A stretch of 64,000 nucleotides of DNA, taken from NCBI RefSeq assembly GCF_003261585.1, contig NZ_POVU01000006.1, positions 62,001 through 126,000 of the forward strand, in the 5' to 3' direction. Source of the DNA: Acinetobacter sp. MB5. Lineage in GTDB: Bacteria; Pseudomonadota; Gammaproteobacteria; Pseudomonadales; Moraxellaceae. Position 1 is the stretch's first letter. Each line of letters starts with the position of its first letter. The notes beneath the pieces are model-generated. The model was not told where the DNA came from and did no database searches. It was given only the letters and a program-made list of their open reading frames with translations. Position numbers and translations under genes: made by a program. Of the stretch, positions 18,239 to 26,344 are shown in pieces.

Positions 18239-18313
18239 AACTTCTGTCATCAAGCCTTGATTTTTCCTTGTGGGAGAAATGTAAAGCAGGTGTCAACAAG
18301 GATGAAAGAAGTC
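18239..18313. repeat. MITE-like short repeat with imperfect 13-bp terminal inverted repeats
   Basis: Left end AACTTCTGTCATC and right end GATGAAAGAAGTC (18301-18313) match inverted with two mismatches. The right 53 bases align without gaps to the element at 5420-5498, and the inner TGGGAGAAA links it to the copies at 1246 and 24702. Confidence 0.72.
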
Positions 18314-18338
18314 TGTTATATTTTCATATTGAATATTT

Positions 18339-18423
18339 AATCACCACGGACAGGTGATTCCCCTTTTAAGCAAATGCATACCACTGCCATTTCAGGATTC
18401 CTCAGTTGGTATGCATTTTGCTT
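18339..18423. other. Two tandem hairpins upstream of the AraC regulator
   Basis: Hairpin 1: AATCACC (18339-18345) with GGTGATT (18353-18359), 7-base loop. Hairpin 2: the arm at 18368-18386 pairs with 18403-18423 over 19 base pairs with two single-base bulges (core ATGCATACC / GGTATGCAT). Neither is followed by a U-run. They could form a structured leader RNA, a DNA operator, or a terminal structure for the kinase mRNA. Confidence 0.55.
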
Positions 18424-18457
18424 AATCTAATGAATATGTGATATATGGAGATTTCAT

Positions 18458-19504
18458 ATGATTCAGATGCGTCACATCGCCAGTTCTTCGCAACTTTTTC
18501 AGTCTAATATGGGTAATCAAGGCGTGCTGTCGGCTGCGGCATCAGGTTTGAGCGACTTTATTGTGCAAAAAGGTGCCGATGTCGACCGTGTCTTTGGCAT
18601 CAGCGGAATCAATCCTGAGTTACTCTCAAGCCCAACATTAAGCTTGCAACTTCCTAATTATTGTAAAGTTTTAGAACAAGCCGCTCACATTTCAGGCTGT
18701 GACAACTTTGGCTTGCACTATGGGCAACAGTTTCAACCCAAAGAACTTGGGTTAATTGGCTATATTGGTCTGTGCTCCGCGACCCTAGAAACTGCACTCC
18801 GCAATATGGTGAGCTATTTTCATCTGCATCAGAAAGACACATTAACCCGCCTGGTTGAACAGCAAGATTGCTGGCGACTGGACTACCAAGTCCAACATGG
18901 TGCAATTTTAACGCGCCGCCAAGATGCTGAATTGACCATTGGCATGTTTATGAATGTGATTCGTGGCGTATTGGGTTCACACTATTCTCCACGTGAAATT
19001 CACTTTGAGCATACCCGCCCAGAATACTGGCAAGAACACAGCAAGTTGTTTAATTCAGCCGTGTATTTTGATCAGCCATTTAACTCGATTGTAATTCCCA
19101 AAAAAGATTTAATGCGTGATATGCCAAGTAGCGACCCTCTGCTACTGACCATGATGCAAGATACCTTGCAACTCTTAAACCAGTCCAACACCACACAAGG
19201 TTTAAGCGATCAGGTTCGTTCACAGATTCAACTGGCGCTGAGCGAAGGTGAACCCAATTTGGAACATATTGCGGATGATTTGGGGATGTCGAGCTGTTCT
19301 CTGACCCGCCGCCTAAAATCGGAAGGCATGACCTTCACATCACTGGTCGATGGCGTACGCTGTGAGCTTGCTGAACATTATATGAAACAGAAAAATATCC
19401 CGATTTCTGAAATGGCATTTTTACTGGGTTATTCAGAAGTCAGTGCCTTTTCACGTGCCTTTAAACGCTGGTTTGGGATTAACCCAAGACAGTGGCGTAA
19501 TTAA
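18458..19504 (+). CDS. AraC family transcriptional regulator
   Basis: A 348-residue regulator of the type with a long N-terminal ligand domain (PF12625-like, as in OruR and ArgR-type members) and a C-terminal double helix-turn-helix near residues 255-348: LEHIADDLGMSSCSLTRRLKSEG and ISEMAFLLGYSEVSAFSRAFKRW. GGAG precedes the ATG at suitable spacing. It lies downstream of the kinase gene in the same direction and is the likely local regulator of permease and kinase. Its stop codon overlaps the convergent LysR stop by three bases. Confidence 0.9.
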   Translation: MIQMRHIASSSQLFQSNMGNQGVLSAAASGLSDFIVQKGADVDRVFGISGINPELLSSPTLSLQLPNYCKVLEQAAHISGCDNFGLHYGQQFQPKELGLIGYIGLCSATLETALRNMVSYFHLHQKDTLTRLVEQQDCWRLDYQVQHGAILTRRQDAELTIGMFMNVIRGVLGSHYSPREIHFEHTRPEYWQEHSKLFNSAVYFDQPFNSIVIPKKDLMRDMPSSDPLLLTMMQDTLQLLNQSNTTQGLSDQVRSQIQLALSEGEPNLEHIADDLGMSSCSLTRRLKSEGMTFTSLVDGVRCELAEHYMKQKNIPISEMAFLLGYSEVSAFSRAFKRWFGINPRQWRN

Positions 19505-20412
19505 AATTGATCTGATGAAGTACTCAGATTTTTAACCCATTCAATAAACACCCTAAGCGTCGTCGACATATATTTTTTACTGGAGTAATAAAGATAAAAT
19601 GGCTCTTTTGGGTAGTCATATTGCGTCAACACACGTTTTAATAAGCCTTGTTGTTCATAGTGTTGAACTAAATCTTCATAAACATAAATAATTCCCAAAT
19701 GTTGCAAACCCGCCTCAATCGCCATTTGGTCGGTATTCACCGTTAGATCGCCCATCACTTTCTTTTCAATACATTTTCCATCTACGATAAATTCCCACGC
19801 GTACAACGCTCCACTAGGAAATTTTCGCTGAATACAATTAAAGCGCGCTAAATCCTCAATATTTTCAGGTTCACCAAATTTTTCAATAAACTGAGGTGTG
19901 GCAAATGGATAAAGCCCAACAGCCTGACTAAAAGGCAAAGCAATCATGTCTTGCTGAACTTGTTCATTAAATCTGATGCCAAAGTCAATCCCCTCATCGA
20001 CAATATTCACCAATTGATCTGAGACCAATATTTCTAAGTGAATGTCAGGATATTGCTGTTTAAATGGCAAAAAAATCGATTTAAAAAACAGATCTTGCAC
20101 AATACGAGGAATCGTAATTCGAATTTGTCCCTGTGGTGTATCACGATAAAAGTTAAGCTGATCAATCGCTTCTAAATAATTGAGATAAATAGACTCAACA
20201 GCATTAAACAACACCTCACCTTCAGGCGTTAAAGACACACTTCGAGTAGAACGGTTGAGCAAGCGAATGCCTAAATTATCCTCCAAAGCATTCATGGTAT
20301 TGGTAATTGCTGGCGGACTTAGATTCAGTTCTTTTGCTGCTTTGATAAAGCTCGCATTCTTCACAATATGAATGAACACCTGTATGTGCTGAATATCGGG
20401 AAGCTTCTTCAT
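19501..20412 (-). CDS. LysR family transcriptional regulator
   Basis: A 303-residue LysR regulator. The N-terminal winged helix (residues 1-60) has FIHIVKNASFIKAAKELNLSPPAITNTMNALEDNLGIRLLNRSTRSVSLT, diverging little from the consensus, and the effector domain starts near residue 90. It is divergent from the aldo/keto reductase gene, which it probably controls. Substrate or signal unknown. Confidence 0.92.
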   Translation of the reverse strand: MKKLPDIQHIQVFIHIVKNASFIKAAKELNLSPPAITNTMNALEDNLGIRLLNRSTRSVSLTPEGEVLFNAVESIYLNYLEAIDQLNFYRDTPQGQIRITIPRIVQDLFFKSIFLPFKQQYPDIHLEILVSDQLVNIVDEGIDFGIRFNEQVQQDMIALPFSQAVGLYPFATPQFIEKFGEPENIEDLARFNCIQRKFPSGALYAWEFIVDGKCIEKKVMGDLTVNTDQMAIEAGLQHLGIIYVYEDLVQHYEQQGLLKRVLTQYDYPKEPFYLYYSSKKYMSTTLRVFIEWVKNLSTSSDQF

Positions 20413-20436
20413 TATTCAATAAACCTAAACTCTGTA

Positions 20437-20451
20437 TTTATTTTTAATAAA
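20437..20451. promoter_or_regulatory. Candidate LysR binding dyad
   Basis: The dyad TTTATT-TTT-AATAAA lies between the divergent LysR and aldo/keto reductase genes, in the place expected for a T-N11-A type box. Very AT-rich, so it could be chance. Confidence 0.3.
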
Positions 20452-20513
20452 TTGTAGAACATTTTTCTCTGGACTACCTTAACTAAACATCTCTCATGAA
20501 ACATGGAAAAGAA

Positions 20514-21509
20514 ATGAAAACACGCACACTCGGACAAGATAATTTTCAAGTCTCCGCCTTAGGTTTTGGTTGTATGGGCATGAGCTTTGCCTATGGTGGC
20601 ATGGAAGAACGACAAGCAATCCATACGATTCATCAAGCGATTGATTCGGGGATTACATTCTTTGATAGCGCAGAAGTTTATGGGCCTTTTGACAATGAAA
20701 AACTCTTGGCAAAAGCCATTAAAGGTCGTCGGGATCAACTGCAAATTGCCACAAAATTTGGTTTTTTAATTGATCCGACTCAACAAGGAGTTAATCAAAT
20801 TAACGGTGTAAACAGTCATCCTGACCATATTCGACAAGCGGTTGAAGGTAGCCTACAACGCTTAGAGATTGACACTATTGATTTACTCTATCAGCACCGT
20901 TTAGACCCAAATGTACCGATTGAAGATGTCGTTGGCACGATGTCAGATCTAGTCAAAGCAGGTAAAGTGAAACACCTCGGACTATGCGAAGTTTCAGAAA
21001 AAACCTTACGCAAAGCCCATGCAATTCACCCGATTACTGCCGTACAAAGTGAATATTCGTTGTGGACACGCGATGTTGAAACCACCATATTGCCTGTATG
21101 TAAGGAATTAAATATTGGCTTTGTACCTTATAGCCCACTCGGTCGAGGCTTCTTGACAGGTAAATTGGACACAAGCCAACTGGCTGAAGATGATTTCCGT
21201 AAAGGTTTACCACGTTTTCAATCTGAAGCTGCTCAGCATAACCAGCAACTTTTACAGCAGATGCAAGAAATTGCAACTCAATATCAATGTTCTCTGGCTC
21301 AACTGGCACTGGCATGGATGCTTAACAAACATGAACACCTTGTTCCAATTCCAGGGATTCGAAAAATTGGGCATTTACAAGATAATGTACAGGCGGTTGA
21401 GCTCATCCTTTCCCTTGAAACACTACAGCAACTAGACGACATTTTTAAACCAAGCGCTATTTATGGTGAACGCTATTCAGAGAAAGAACTGGTTTTTCTC
21501 GATAATTAA
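20514..21509 (+). CDS. Aldo/keto reductase
   Basis: A cytosolic NADPH-dependent oxidoreductase of 331 residues with the TIM-barrel AKR signature. The catalytic tetrad is intact: Asp51 and Tyr56 in FFDSAEVYG, Lys81 in ATKFG and His128 in LLYQH. The C-terminal cofactor segment is IPGIRKIGHLQDNV. It resembles the group of AKRs that reduce aldehydes and some quinones. The ATG at 20514 has GGAAAAG upstream; an ATG six codons earlier lacks a site. It is divergent from a LysR gene. Confidence 0.9.
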   Translation: MKTRTLGQDNFQVSALGFGCMGMSFAYGGMEERQAIHTIHQAIDSGITFFDSAEVYGPFDNEKLLAKAIKGRRDQLQIATKFGFLIDPTQQGVNQINGVNSHPDHIRQAVEGSLQRLEIDTIDLLYQHRLDPNVPIEDVVGTMSDLVKAGKVKHLGLCEVSEKTLRKAHAIHPITAVQSEYSLWTRDVETTILPVCKELNIGFVPYSPLGRGFLTGKLDTSQLAEDDFRKGLPRFQSEAAQHNQQLLQQMQEIATQYQCSLAQLALAWMLNKHEHLVPIPGIRKIGHLQDNVQAVELILSLETLQQLDDIFKPSAIYGERYSEKELVFLDN

Positions 21510-21530
21510 TTCAATATCTTAATTCTAAGA

Positions 21531-21563
21531 ATCCGTATTGGTTTCTGCCGATACGGGTTTTAA
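21531..21563 (+). terminator. Terminator of the aldo/keto reductase gene
   Basis: CCGTAT / ATACGG stem with inner GG/CC pairing, followed by GGGTTTTAAA, 22 bases past the stop. Confidence 0.65.
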
Positions 21564-21601
21564 AGTACAACAACTCAGTTCAACTTTTAATTCTTGAGTA
21601 A

Positions 21602-22618
21602 CTAAAATCTCTTAATTGAATGAAGTATTTTTTCATATAACGACATCGCTTCTTTTTGACTTAAACTCGATGAGTCCGTTTCAATATTGCGAAATCCACT
21701 ATTCAACTCTAACTGAATTAATGGGTCTAAGGCATTTGCTGCAGTACCTGTATGCTCCCATTTTGCATCAATACCATCTCTTCCTTTCATATGTGCGGAA
21801 ATAATCCATTCATAACCAGACAAGGAGTGATCATTATCCTGATTCTTCTGCCCCTTTCGAATTGTCTGTATGCCTGTAAATACACTCGCAGCAAATGATG
21901 TCTTTTTGATATTATTTGTTGTTCTATCTACGAGATTTTCCAATACTTCTTTTGTCGATTCTGACTCCATAACAACATGTAAACTTGGAGCTGATTTAAA
22001 CTCAAATCCAATGCTTTGATTGCTATGTCTGAAAGGTTGCCCTGAATCCTTAATAAAACCATTAATAATACATATACCTGCTTGATTTGGCATTTCAGCA
22101 TTATCTCGACCAACTAAATTTTTAACTAAGTGATTAATAGCTGCAATACTTTCTTCTTCATATTTTTTTGAATAACCACCAGTAATTTTAAAAAACGTCT
22201 GTGTTGATTGATCATAGACAAATGCGTAAACATCTACGGGTAAGGTACCTCTTGCAAAAGTTGAATGTCCCCAAATAATTTTTGTGAGAGTCCTCCCCTG
22301 TTTTTCAATAGGAGTTTGATTCTTAATAAAATCCTCCTTGGTGCTATATTTTTTTTGAATTTCTTGTATTTCACTCTCAAAATCAGATTTCTTTGCATTG
22401 AGCTGGCTCTTGATCATAAATGAATCATATTTATCATTACCTCCAATTAAAGAAGCTTCTTTAGGCAACTGAAACGTGTACCGTCCAATACACCAATTTT
22501 GCATTTCATTCAAATTATTCGTTCTATCTGCTACAGGGTCATTTCGACTCTCTGCATAAGAACAGCTAGAAAGCGTAAAAATATTTGTGATGAATAGCGC
22601 AAATAAAATTTTATTCAT
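21602..22618 (-). CDS. T6SS immunity protein Tli4 family lipoprotein
   Basis: A predicted periplasmic lipoprotein of 338 residues; the signal ends in the lipobox LSSC at residues 17-20. The body fits the Tli4 family: NWCIGRYTFQLPKEA near residues 41-55, GICIINGFI near 180-188, and GYEWIISAHMKGRDG with KWEHTGT and LDPLIQLELNSG towards the end. Tli4 proteins neutralise Tle4-type phospholipase effectors delivered by type VI secretion into the periplasm. No effector, VgrG or PAAR gene adjoins it, so it looks like an orphan immunity gene. It is more AT-rich than its neighbours, suggesting transfer. Confidence 0.7.
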   Translation of the reverse strand: MNKILFALFITNIFTLSSCSYAESRNDPVADRTNNLNEMQNWCIGRYTFQLPKEASLIGGNDKYDSFMIKSQLNAKKSDFESEIQEIQKKYSTKEDFIKNQTPIEKQGRTLTKIIWGHSTFARGTLPVDVYAFVYDQSTQTFFKITGGYSKKYEEESIAAINHLVKNLVGRDNAEMPNQAGICIINGFIKDSGQPFRHSNQSIGFEFKSAPSLHVVMESESTKEVLENLVDRTTNNIKKTSFAASVFTGIQTIRKGQKNQDNDHSLSGYEWIISAHMKGRDGIDAKWEHTGTAANALDPLIQLELNSGFRNIETDSSSLSQKEAMSLYEKILHSIKRF

Positions 22619-22816
22619 TATGATTGCTCAAAATTTTAGAGGAATTCCAAATTCACTTATAAAATAAGAATATGTATATGAATCTATATATCTTTTAATA
22701 AAATATTTTACTTATTGATATAAATAAAACGAAGCCAGTATAAAATATTATGTAATTAAACCAATAAATTTCTGATGATTTATTTAATATCAAACCTAGA
22801 ATCACACTCAAAGACA

Positions 22817-23149
22817 ATGACTTCAACGCAGCTATCCCTCACCTATTTACAACCTATCGACATCTATCTGCACATTCCACTACACGATTTCACTGCGTAT
22901 TGTTCACTCAGCAATCTGGATATTTTCTGGGATGAACAGCTTGCTGAAGCGTTGAAAGCTTCTTTACATCAGCAGCATTTTCAAATTTTGGCACAATCTG
23001 TCGACATCCAGTCTTCTCCTGAACGATTTATTGCCTATTTAAAAGTCTTGCCCGCTCAGCTTGAAGTCGACTTATCTATAATTACAGAGGCTTTGCAGCA
23101 GCATGCACCTTTACTCAATTACCAAATGCACTACTACTGCCCAACTTGA
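22817..23149 (+). CDS. Hypothetical protein, 110 aa
   Basis: A small soluble protein with no recognised domain. It begins with beta-prone LSLTYLQPIDIYLHIPLHDF and ends in LLNYQMHYYCPT. The ATG at 22817 is preferred over one 14 codons upstream, though no strong ribosome binding site is visible for either. It converges on the zinc-less alcohol dehydrogenase gene with an 8-base gap, and sits beside the Tli4-type gene in the accessory block. Confidence 0.5.
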   Translation: MTSTQLSLTYLQPIDIYLHIPLHDFTAYCSLSNLDIFWDEQLAEALKASLHQQHFQILAQSVDIQSSPERFIAYLKVLPAQLEVDLSIITEALQQHAPLLNYQMHYYCPT

Positions 23150-23157
23150 TCGAAAGC

Positions 23158-24171
23158 TTAAAAGCCCTCTAAAACAATTTTGCCTTTTACAACACCCTGC
23201 TCAAGCAAGGCATGGATTTGTTTCAAATTTTCCGCATTAATCCTGCCAAAGACTTCGGTCAATGTAGTACTGATTTTGCCTGCATCAACCAATGCCGCCA
23301 CTTCATTCAGCAGTTCAGACTGCTTGCTGATATCAGCCGTTTGAAAAGTCGAACGGGTAAACATCGACTCCCAATGAATCGATACCGATTTGCGCTTAAA
23401 TGGCATGATATTTAAATGTTCAGGATCATCAATCAGACCAAAGCGGCCTTGCGGTGCAATCAGTTCCGCAATTTGTGCCACATAATCATGGCTATGCTGA
23501 ATCGAAAATACAAAACTTGGGGCAAGTAGCCCAAGTTGTTCAAATTGTGGCTTTAAGGGTTGATGATGATTCAGTACCACATCTGCACCGAGCTGTTTGA
23601 CCCATGCTTGAGTTTCAGGGCGCGAAGCTGTGGCAATAATCTGTAAATCAGTTTTAGCTTTCAGCAATTGCAAGGTGACTGAACCAACCCCACCCGCCGC
23701 ACCAATGACCAAAATACTCGGTGCAGCCCCTGCCACAGCGTCTTGAACCCGTAAACGGTCAAAGAGCATTTCCCATGCAGTAATGGCGGTGAGTGGTAAG
23801 GCAGCCGCTTCGGCAAACGATAAAGATTGCGGTTTATGCCCGACAATTCGCTCATCGACCACATGATATTCGGCATTGGTGCCTGCACGGGTAAAATCTC
23901 CCGCATACCAAACCTCATCGCCTACCTTAAAATTACCCACTTTATCTCCAACGGCAACCACCGTACCTGTTGCATCCCAACCGAGTACTTTCCATTGCCC
24001 TGCCTCGGCAGACAGATTACGGCGCACTTTGGTATCGACAGGATTGACTGAAATCGCTGCAACTTTGACGAGCAGGTCATAGCCTTGAGCTTCAGGGATT
24101 GGAAGCTCAACATCGACCAAGGCATCGGCACGATCAATCGCCCCTTGTTGCTGATACGCGACTACTTTCAT
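23158..24171 (-). CDS. Zinc-binding-type alcohol dehydrogenase family (quinone oxidoreductase-like)
   Basis: A 337-residue medium-chain dehydrogenase/reductase. The nucleotide-binding motif GAAGGVGS is at residues 157-164 and the GroES-like N-terminal domain includes SVNPVDTKVR and GWDATGTV. The catalytic and structural zinc Cys clusters are absent, so it belongs with NADPH-dependent quinone/enone reductases rather than true zinc alcohol dehydrogenases. It is divergent from an HxlR regulator with conserved cysteines, a pairing typical of electrophile or quinone detoxification. Confidence 0.88.
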   Translation of the reverse strand: MKVVAYQQQGAIDRADALVDVELPIPEAQGYDLLVKVAAISVNPVDTKVRRNLSAEAGQWKVLGWDATGTVVAVGDKVGNFKVGDEVWYAGDFTRAGTNAEYHVVDERIVGHKPQSLSFAEAAALPLTAITAWEMLFDRLRVQDAVAGAAPSILVIGAAGGVGSVTLQLLKAKTDLQIIATASRPETQAWVKQLGADVVLNHHQPLKPQFEQLGLLAPSFVFSIQHSHDYVAQIAELIAPQGRFGLIDDPEHLNIMPFKRKSVSIHWESMFTRSTFQTADISKQSELLNEVAALVDAGKISTTLTEVFGRINAENLKQIHALLEQGVVKGKIVLEGF

Positions 24172-24268
24172 TTTTTGATCTCCACTTGCGAAAGACTACA
24201 GCATACCCTAAGCTCATTTTTTGGTTATACAGACAAATTTCATACATAGTGTCAAAAAGGATACTGTC

Positions 24269-24661
24269 ATGAGCAAGGTAAAACATTCTCGCTTTAATTG
24301 TAGTCCAGGCTGTTCGGTGGAAGCAGCAATCGGGTTGTTAGATGGTAAATGGAAATGTATTGTGCTATGGCATTTACTCAAATTGAAAGTCATGCGATTT
24401 AATGAAATTCGTAAAAGTATTCCAAATGTCACTCCACGTATGCTGACCAATCAATTGCGTGAACTTGAAGAAGATGGCTTGATTATTCGCACGGTTTACC
24501 CGCAAGTTCCACCCAAAGTGGAATATCAACTGTCAGAATTGGGACAAAGTTTAGAACCTATTTTAGTTGCTTTAAAAGAATGGGGAGAAACCCATATCGG
24601 TTTATATGGTAAACCGAATCCGCAAGATACTCCTGAAAATGTCAAACTAGAAACATCCTAA
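24269..24661 (+). CDS. HxlR family transcriptional regulator
   Basis: A 130-residue winged-helix regulator. Family features are CSVEAAIGLLDGKWKCIVLW, FNEIRKSIPNVTPRMLTNQLRELEEDGLI and the wing YPQVPPKVEYQLSELGQSL. Cys11, Cys15 and one in the first helix match positions used for thiol sensing in YodB/HypR-type members. AAGGA lies seven bases before the ATG at 24269, which excludes the longer frame. It probably represses the divergent oxidoreductase gene until electrophiles modify it. Confidence 0.9.
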   Translation: MSKVKHSRFNCSPGCSVEAAIGLLDGKWKCIVLWHLLKLKVMRFNEIRKSIPNVTPRMLTNQLRELEEDGLIIRTVYPQVPPKVEYQLSELGQSLEPILVALKEWGETHIGLYGKPNPQDTPENVKLETS

Positions 24662-24701
24662 ATTTCTCTCACCGAGCCTTTTATTTTTCTTGCACTGTAC
24701 A

Positions 24702-24755
24702 TTTCTTCTTCCTTTGGGAGAAAGCTAGGATGAGGCTATATAGTGATGAAAGAAC
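24702..24755. repeat. Degenerate copy of the dispersed short repeat
   Basis: Contains CTTCCTTTGGGAGAAAG (24708-24724), AGGATGAGG and GTGATGAAAGAA, matching the element at 18239 in order; the right terminus has decayed (CCC in place of GTC) and the left terminus is not recognisable. Confidence 0.55.
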
Positions 24756-24761
24756 CCGCAT

Positions 24762-24795
24762 AAAAAAAGCCCCATCTACTGATCGGGCTTTTTTT
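24762..24795 (-). terminator. Terminator of the class-III PLP enzyme gene
   Basis: AAAAAAAGCCC and GGGCTTTTTTT flank an inner ATC/GAT pairing with one mismatch, 21 bases past the stop. Confidence 0.8.
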
Positions 24796-24815
24796 GCAAT
24801 GAAATGCTTTAGAGC

Positions 24816-26159
24816 TTAGCCTTTGAGTTTGGTAATCGCTTGATCCAGCGCATTCACCAACCAGTCAATGTCATGTGCTTGGAACGCTAGTGGTGGACGA
24901 AGTTTCAAGACATTGCCGTAAGGGCCTGCCACTGAAGTCAATACACGATGCGTATTACGCAATTCCTCAATCAAATCGAGTGCTAACGCTTTATCAGGTG
25001 TTTTGCTGTCACGGTCTTTGACCAATTCAAAACCAATAAACAGACCCGCACCACGCACATCACCCACACATTCGTGTTTATCCATCAGTTTTGCCAGTTC
25101 AGCCTGTAACAATGCACCGACTTTTTGGCTATGCGCTTGCAATTCTTCTTCCTGAATCACTTTCAATACCGCTTGTGCCGCAGCCATGGACACAGGGTTA
25201 CCACCAAAGGTATTGAAATATGGAATCTGGTCGCTAAATGCCGCCAAAACATCACCTTTTGCCAGCAAACCAGACACAGGAATACCATTCCCCATTGGTT
25301 TACCTGTCGTAATCACATCAGGAACAATACCGTGGCGAGCAAAGCCCCAGAACGCATCACCTGTGCGCGCAAAGCCAGGTTGCACTTCGTCGGCAATAAA
25401 AATCCCGCCATTGGCATGCACAACATCTACTGCTTTTTTCAAGAAACCGACTGGGTTTGGCATTACACCATCGGATGAGAAAATCGAATCGGCAAGGAAG
25501 CCCGCAAATTTAATGCCATGGGCTTTCATATCATCAATTTGTTGTTGGATTTGAGCAGCAAACCAATCGCCTAAATCTTCAGTTTGAATACGGTAATAAT
25601 CAGGTGCAGGCACTAAACGCGTGGTTGCATCCAAAGCTTGACCTGTACCCAACGCAGGTGAACAGCCAGACGTTAAACTGCTGGTGCCATGATAGGCTTC
25701 TTGCGACACAATAATCCCTGTACCGCCACTGTATTCACGCGCAATACGAATCGCCAAGTCATTGGCTTCTGAACCTGTACACATATACATGGCACGATCG
25801 ACTTCACTTGGCACTGTTTTGAGTAATTCTTCCGTGTAATCCAAAATATTTTCATGCAAATAACGTGTGTGTGTATTGAGCATTTTCATTTGGGCATTGA
25901 CTGCTTCGATCACCGCAGGGTGACAGTGCCCAATGCTTGCCACATTGTTATACACATCCAAATACTGGTTGCCCGCAGCATCCCACAAATACTGCCCTTC
26001 ACCGCGAACCAAATGCACAGGGTTACGGTAAAACAGACGATATGAATCACCCAGAATTTTGCTGCGTTTATCCGTGAGTTTACGTGTTTCTGTATCGAGA
26101 GCATCCGCATGTTCAGCACGGAAGCTGTTGGTATCCATAATCGTTGAGCGTGTATTCAT
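24816..26159 (-). CDS. Class-III PLP enzyme, probable ethanolamine-phosphate phospholyase-like
   Basis: A 447-residue fold-type I PLP enzyme of the class-III aminotransferase family. PLP Lys287 lies in TTGKPMGNG, Asp257 in IADEVQPGF, and GSEAND at 129-134. The stretches YNNVASIGHCHPAV, LNTHTRYLHENI and FNTFGGNPVS closely resemble human ETNPPL/AGXT2L1, which eliminates phosphate from phosphoethanolamine to give acetaldehyde and ammonia. A plain omega-amino acid transaminase is the alternative. AGGAG precedes the ATG at 26159. With the permease and kinase at 15.6-18.2 kb, it would complete a route from ethanolamine to acetaldehyde. It is divergent from a DeoR regulator. Confidence 0.75.
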   Translation of the reverse strand: MNTRSTIMDTNSFRAEHADALDTETRKLTDKRSKILGDSYRLFYRNPVHLVRGEGQYLWDAAGNQYLDVYNNVASIGHCHPAVIEAVNAQMKMLNTHTRYLHENILDYTEELLKTVPSEVDRAMYMCTGSEANDLAIRIAREYSGGTGIIVSQEAYHGTSSLTSGCSPALGTGQALDATTRLVPAPDYYRIQTEDLGDWFAAQIQQQIDDMKAHGIKFAGFLADSIFSSDGVMPNPVGFLKKAVDVVHANGGIFIADEVQPGFARTGDAFWGFARHGIVPDVITTGKPMGNGIPVSGLLAKGDVLAAFSDQIPYFNTFGGNPVSMAAAQAVLKVIQEEELQAHSQKVGALLQAELAKLMDKHECVGDVRGAGLFIGFELVKDRDSKTPDKALALDLIEELRNTHRVLTSVAGPYGNVLKLRPPLAFQAHDIDWLVNALDQAITKLKG

Positions 26160-26344
26160 GCGTATTCTCCTGAAACCTGTTTCATACTGACTGAGGTTAA
26201 TTTTTCTGCATGTTTTGATCATAATCCGCTTTTTTTAAAAATGCAATAAAATACACAAATACTTTTTTATACACATTTCGACTCGATTTTCTCCCCAATA
26301 CTCAGTAAGATGAACCCTAGAAAAAATCATGATTGAGAACAGGC

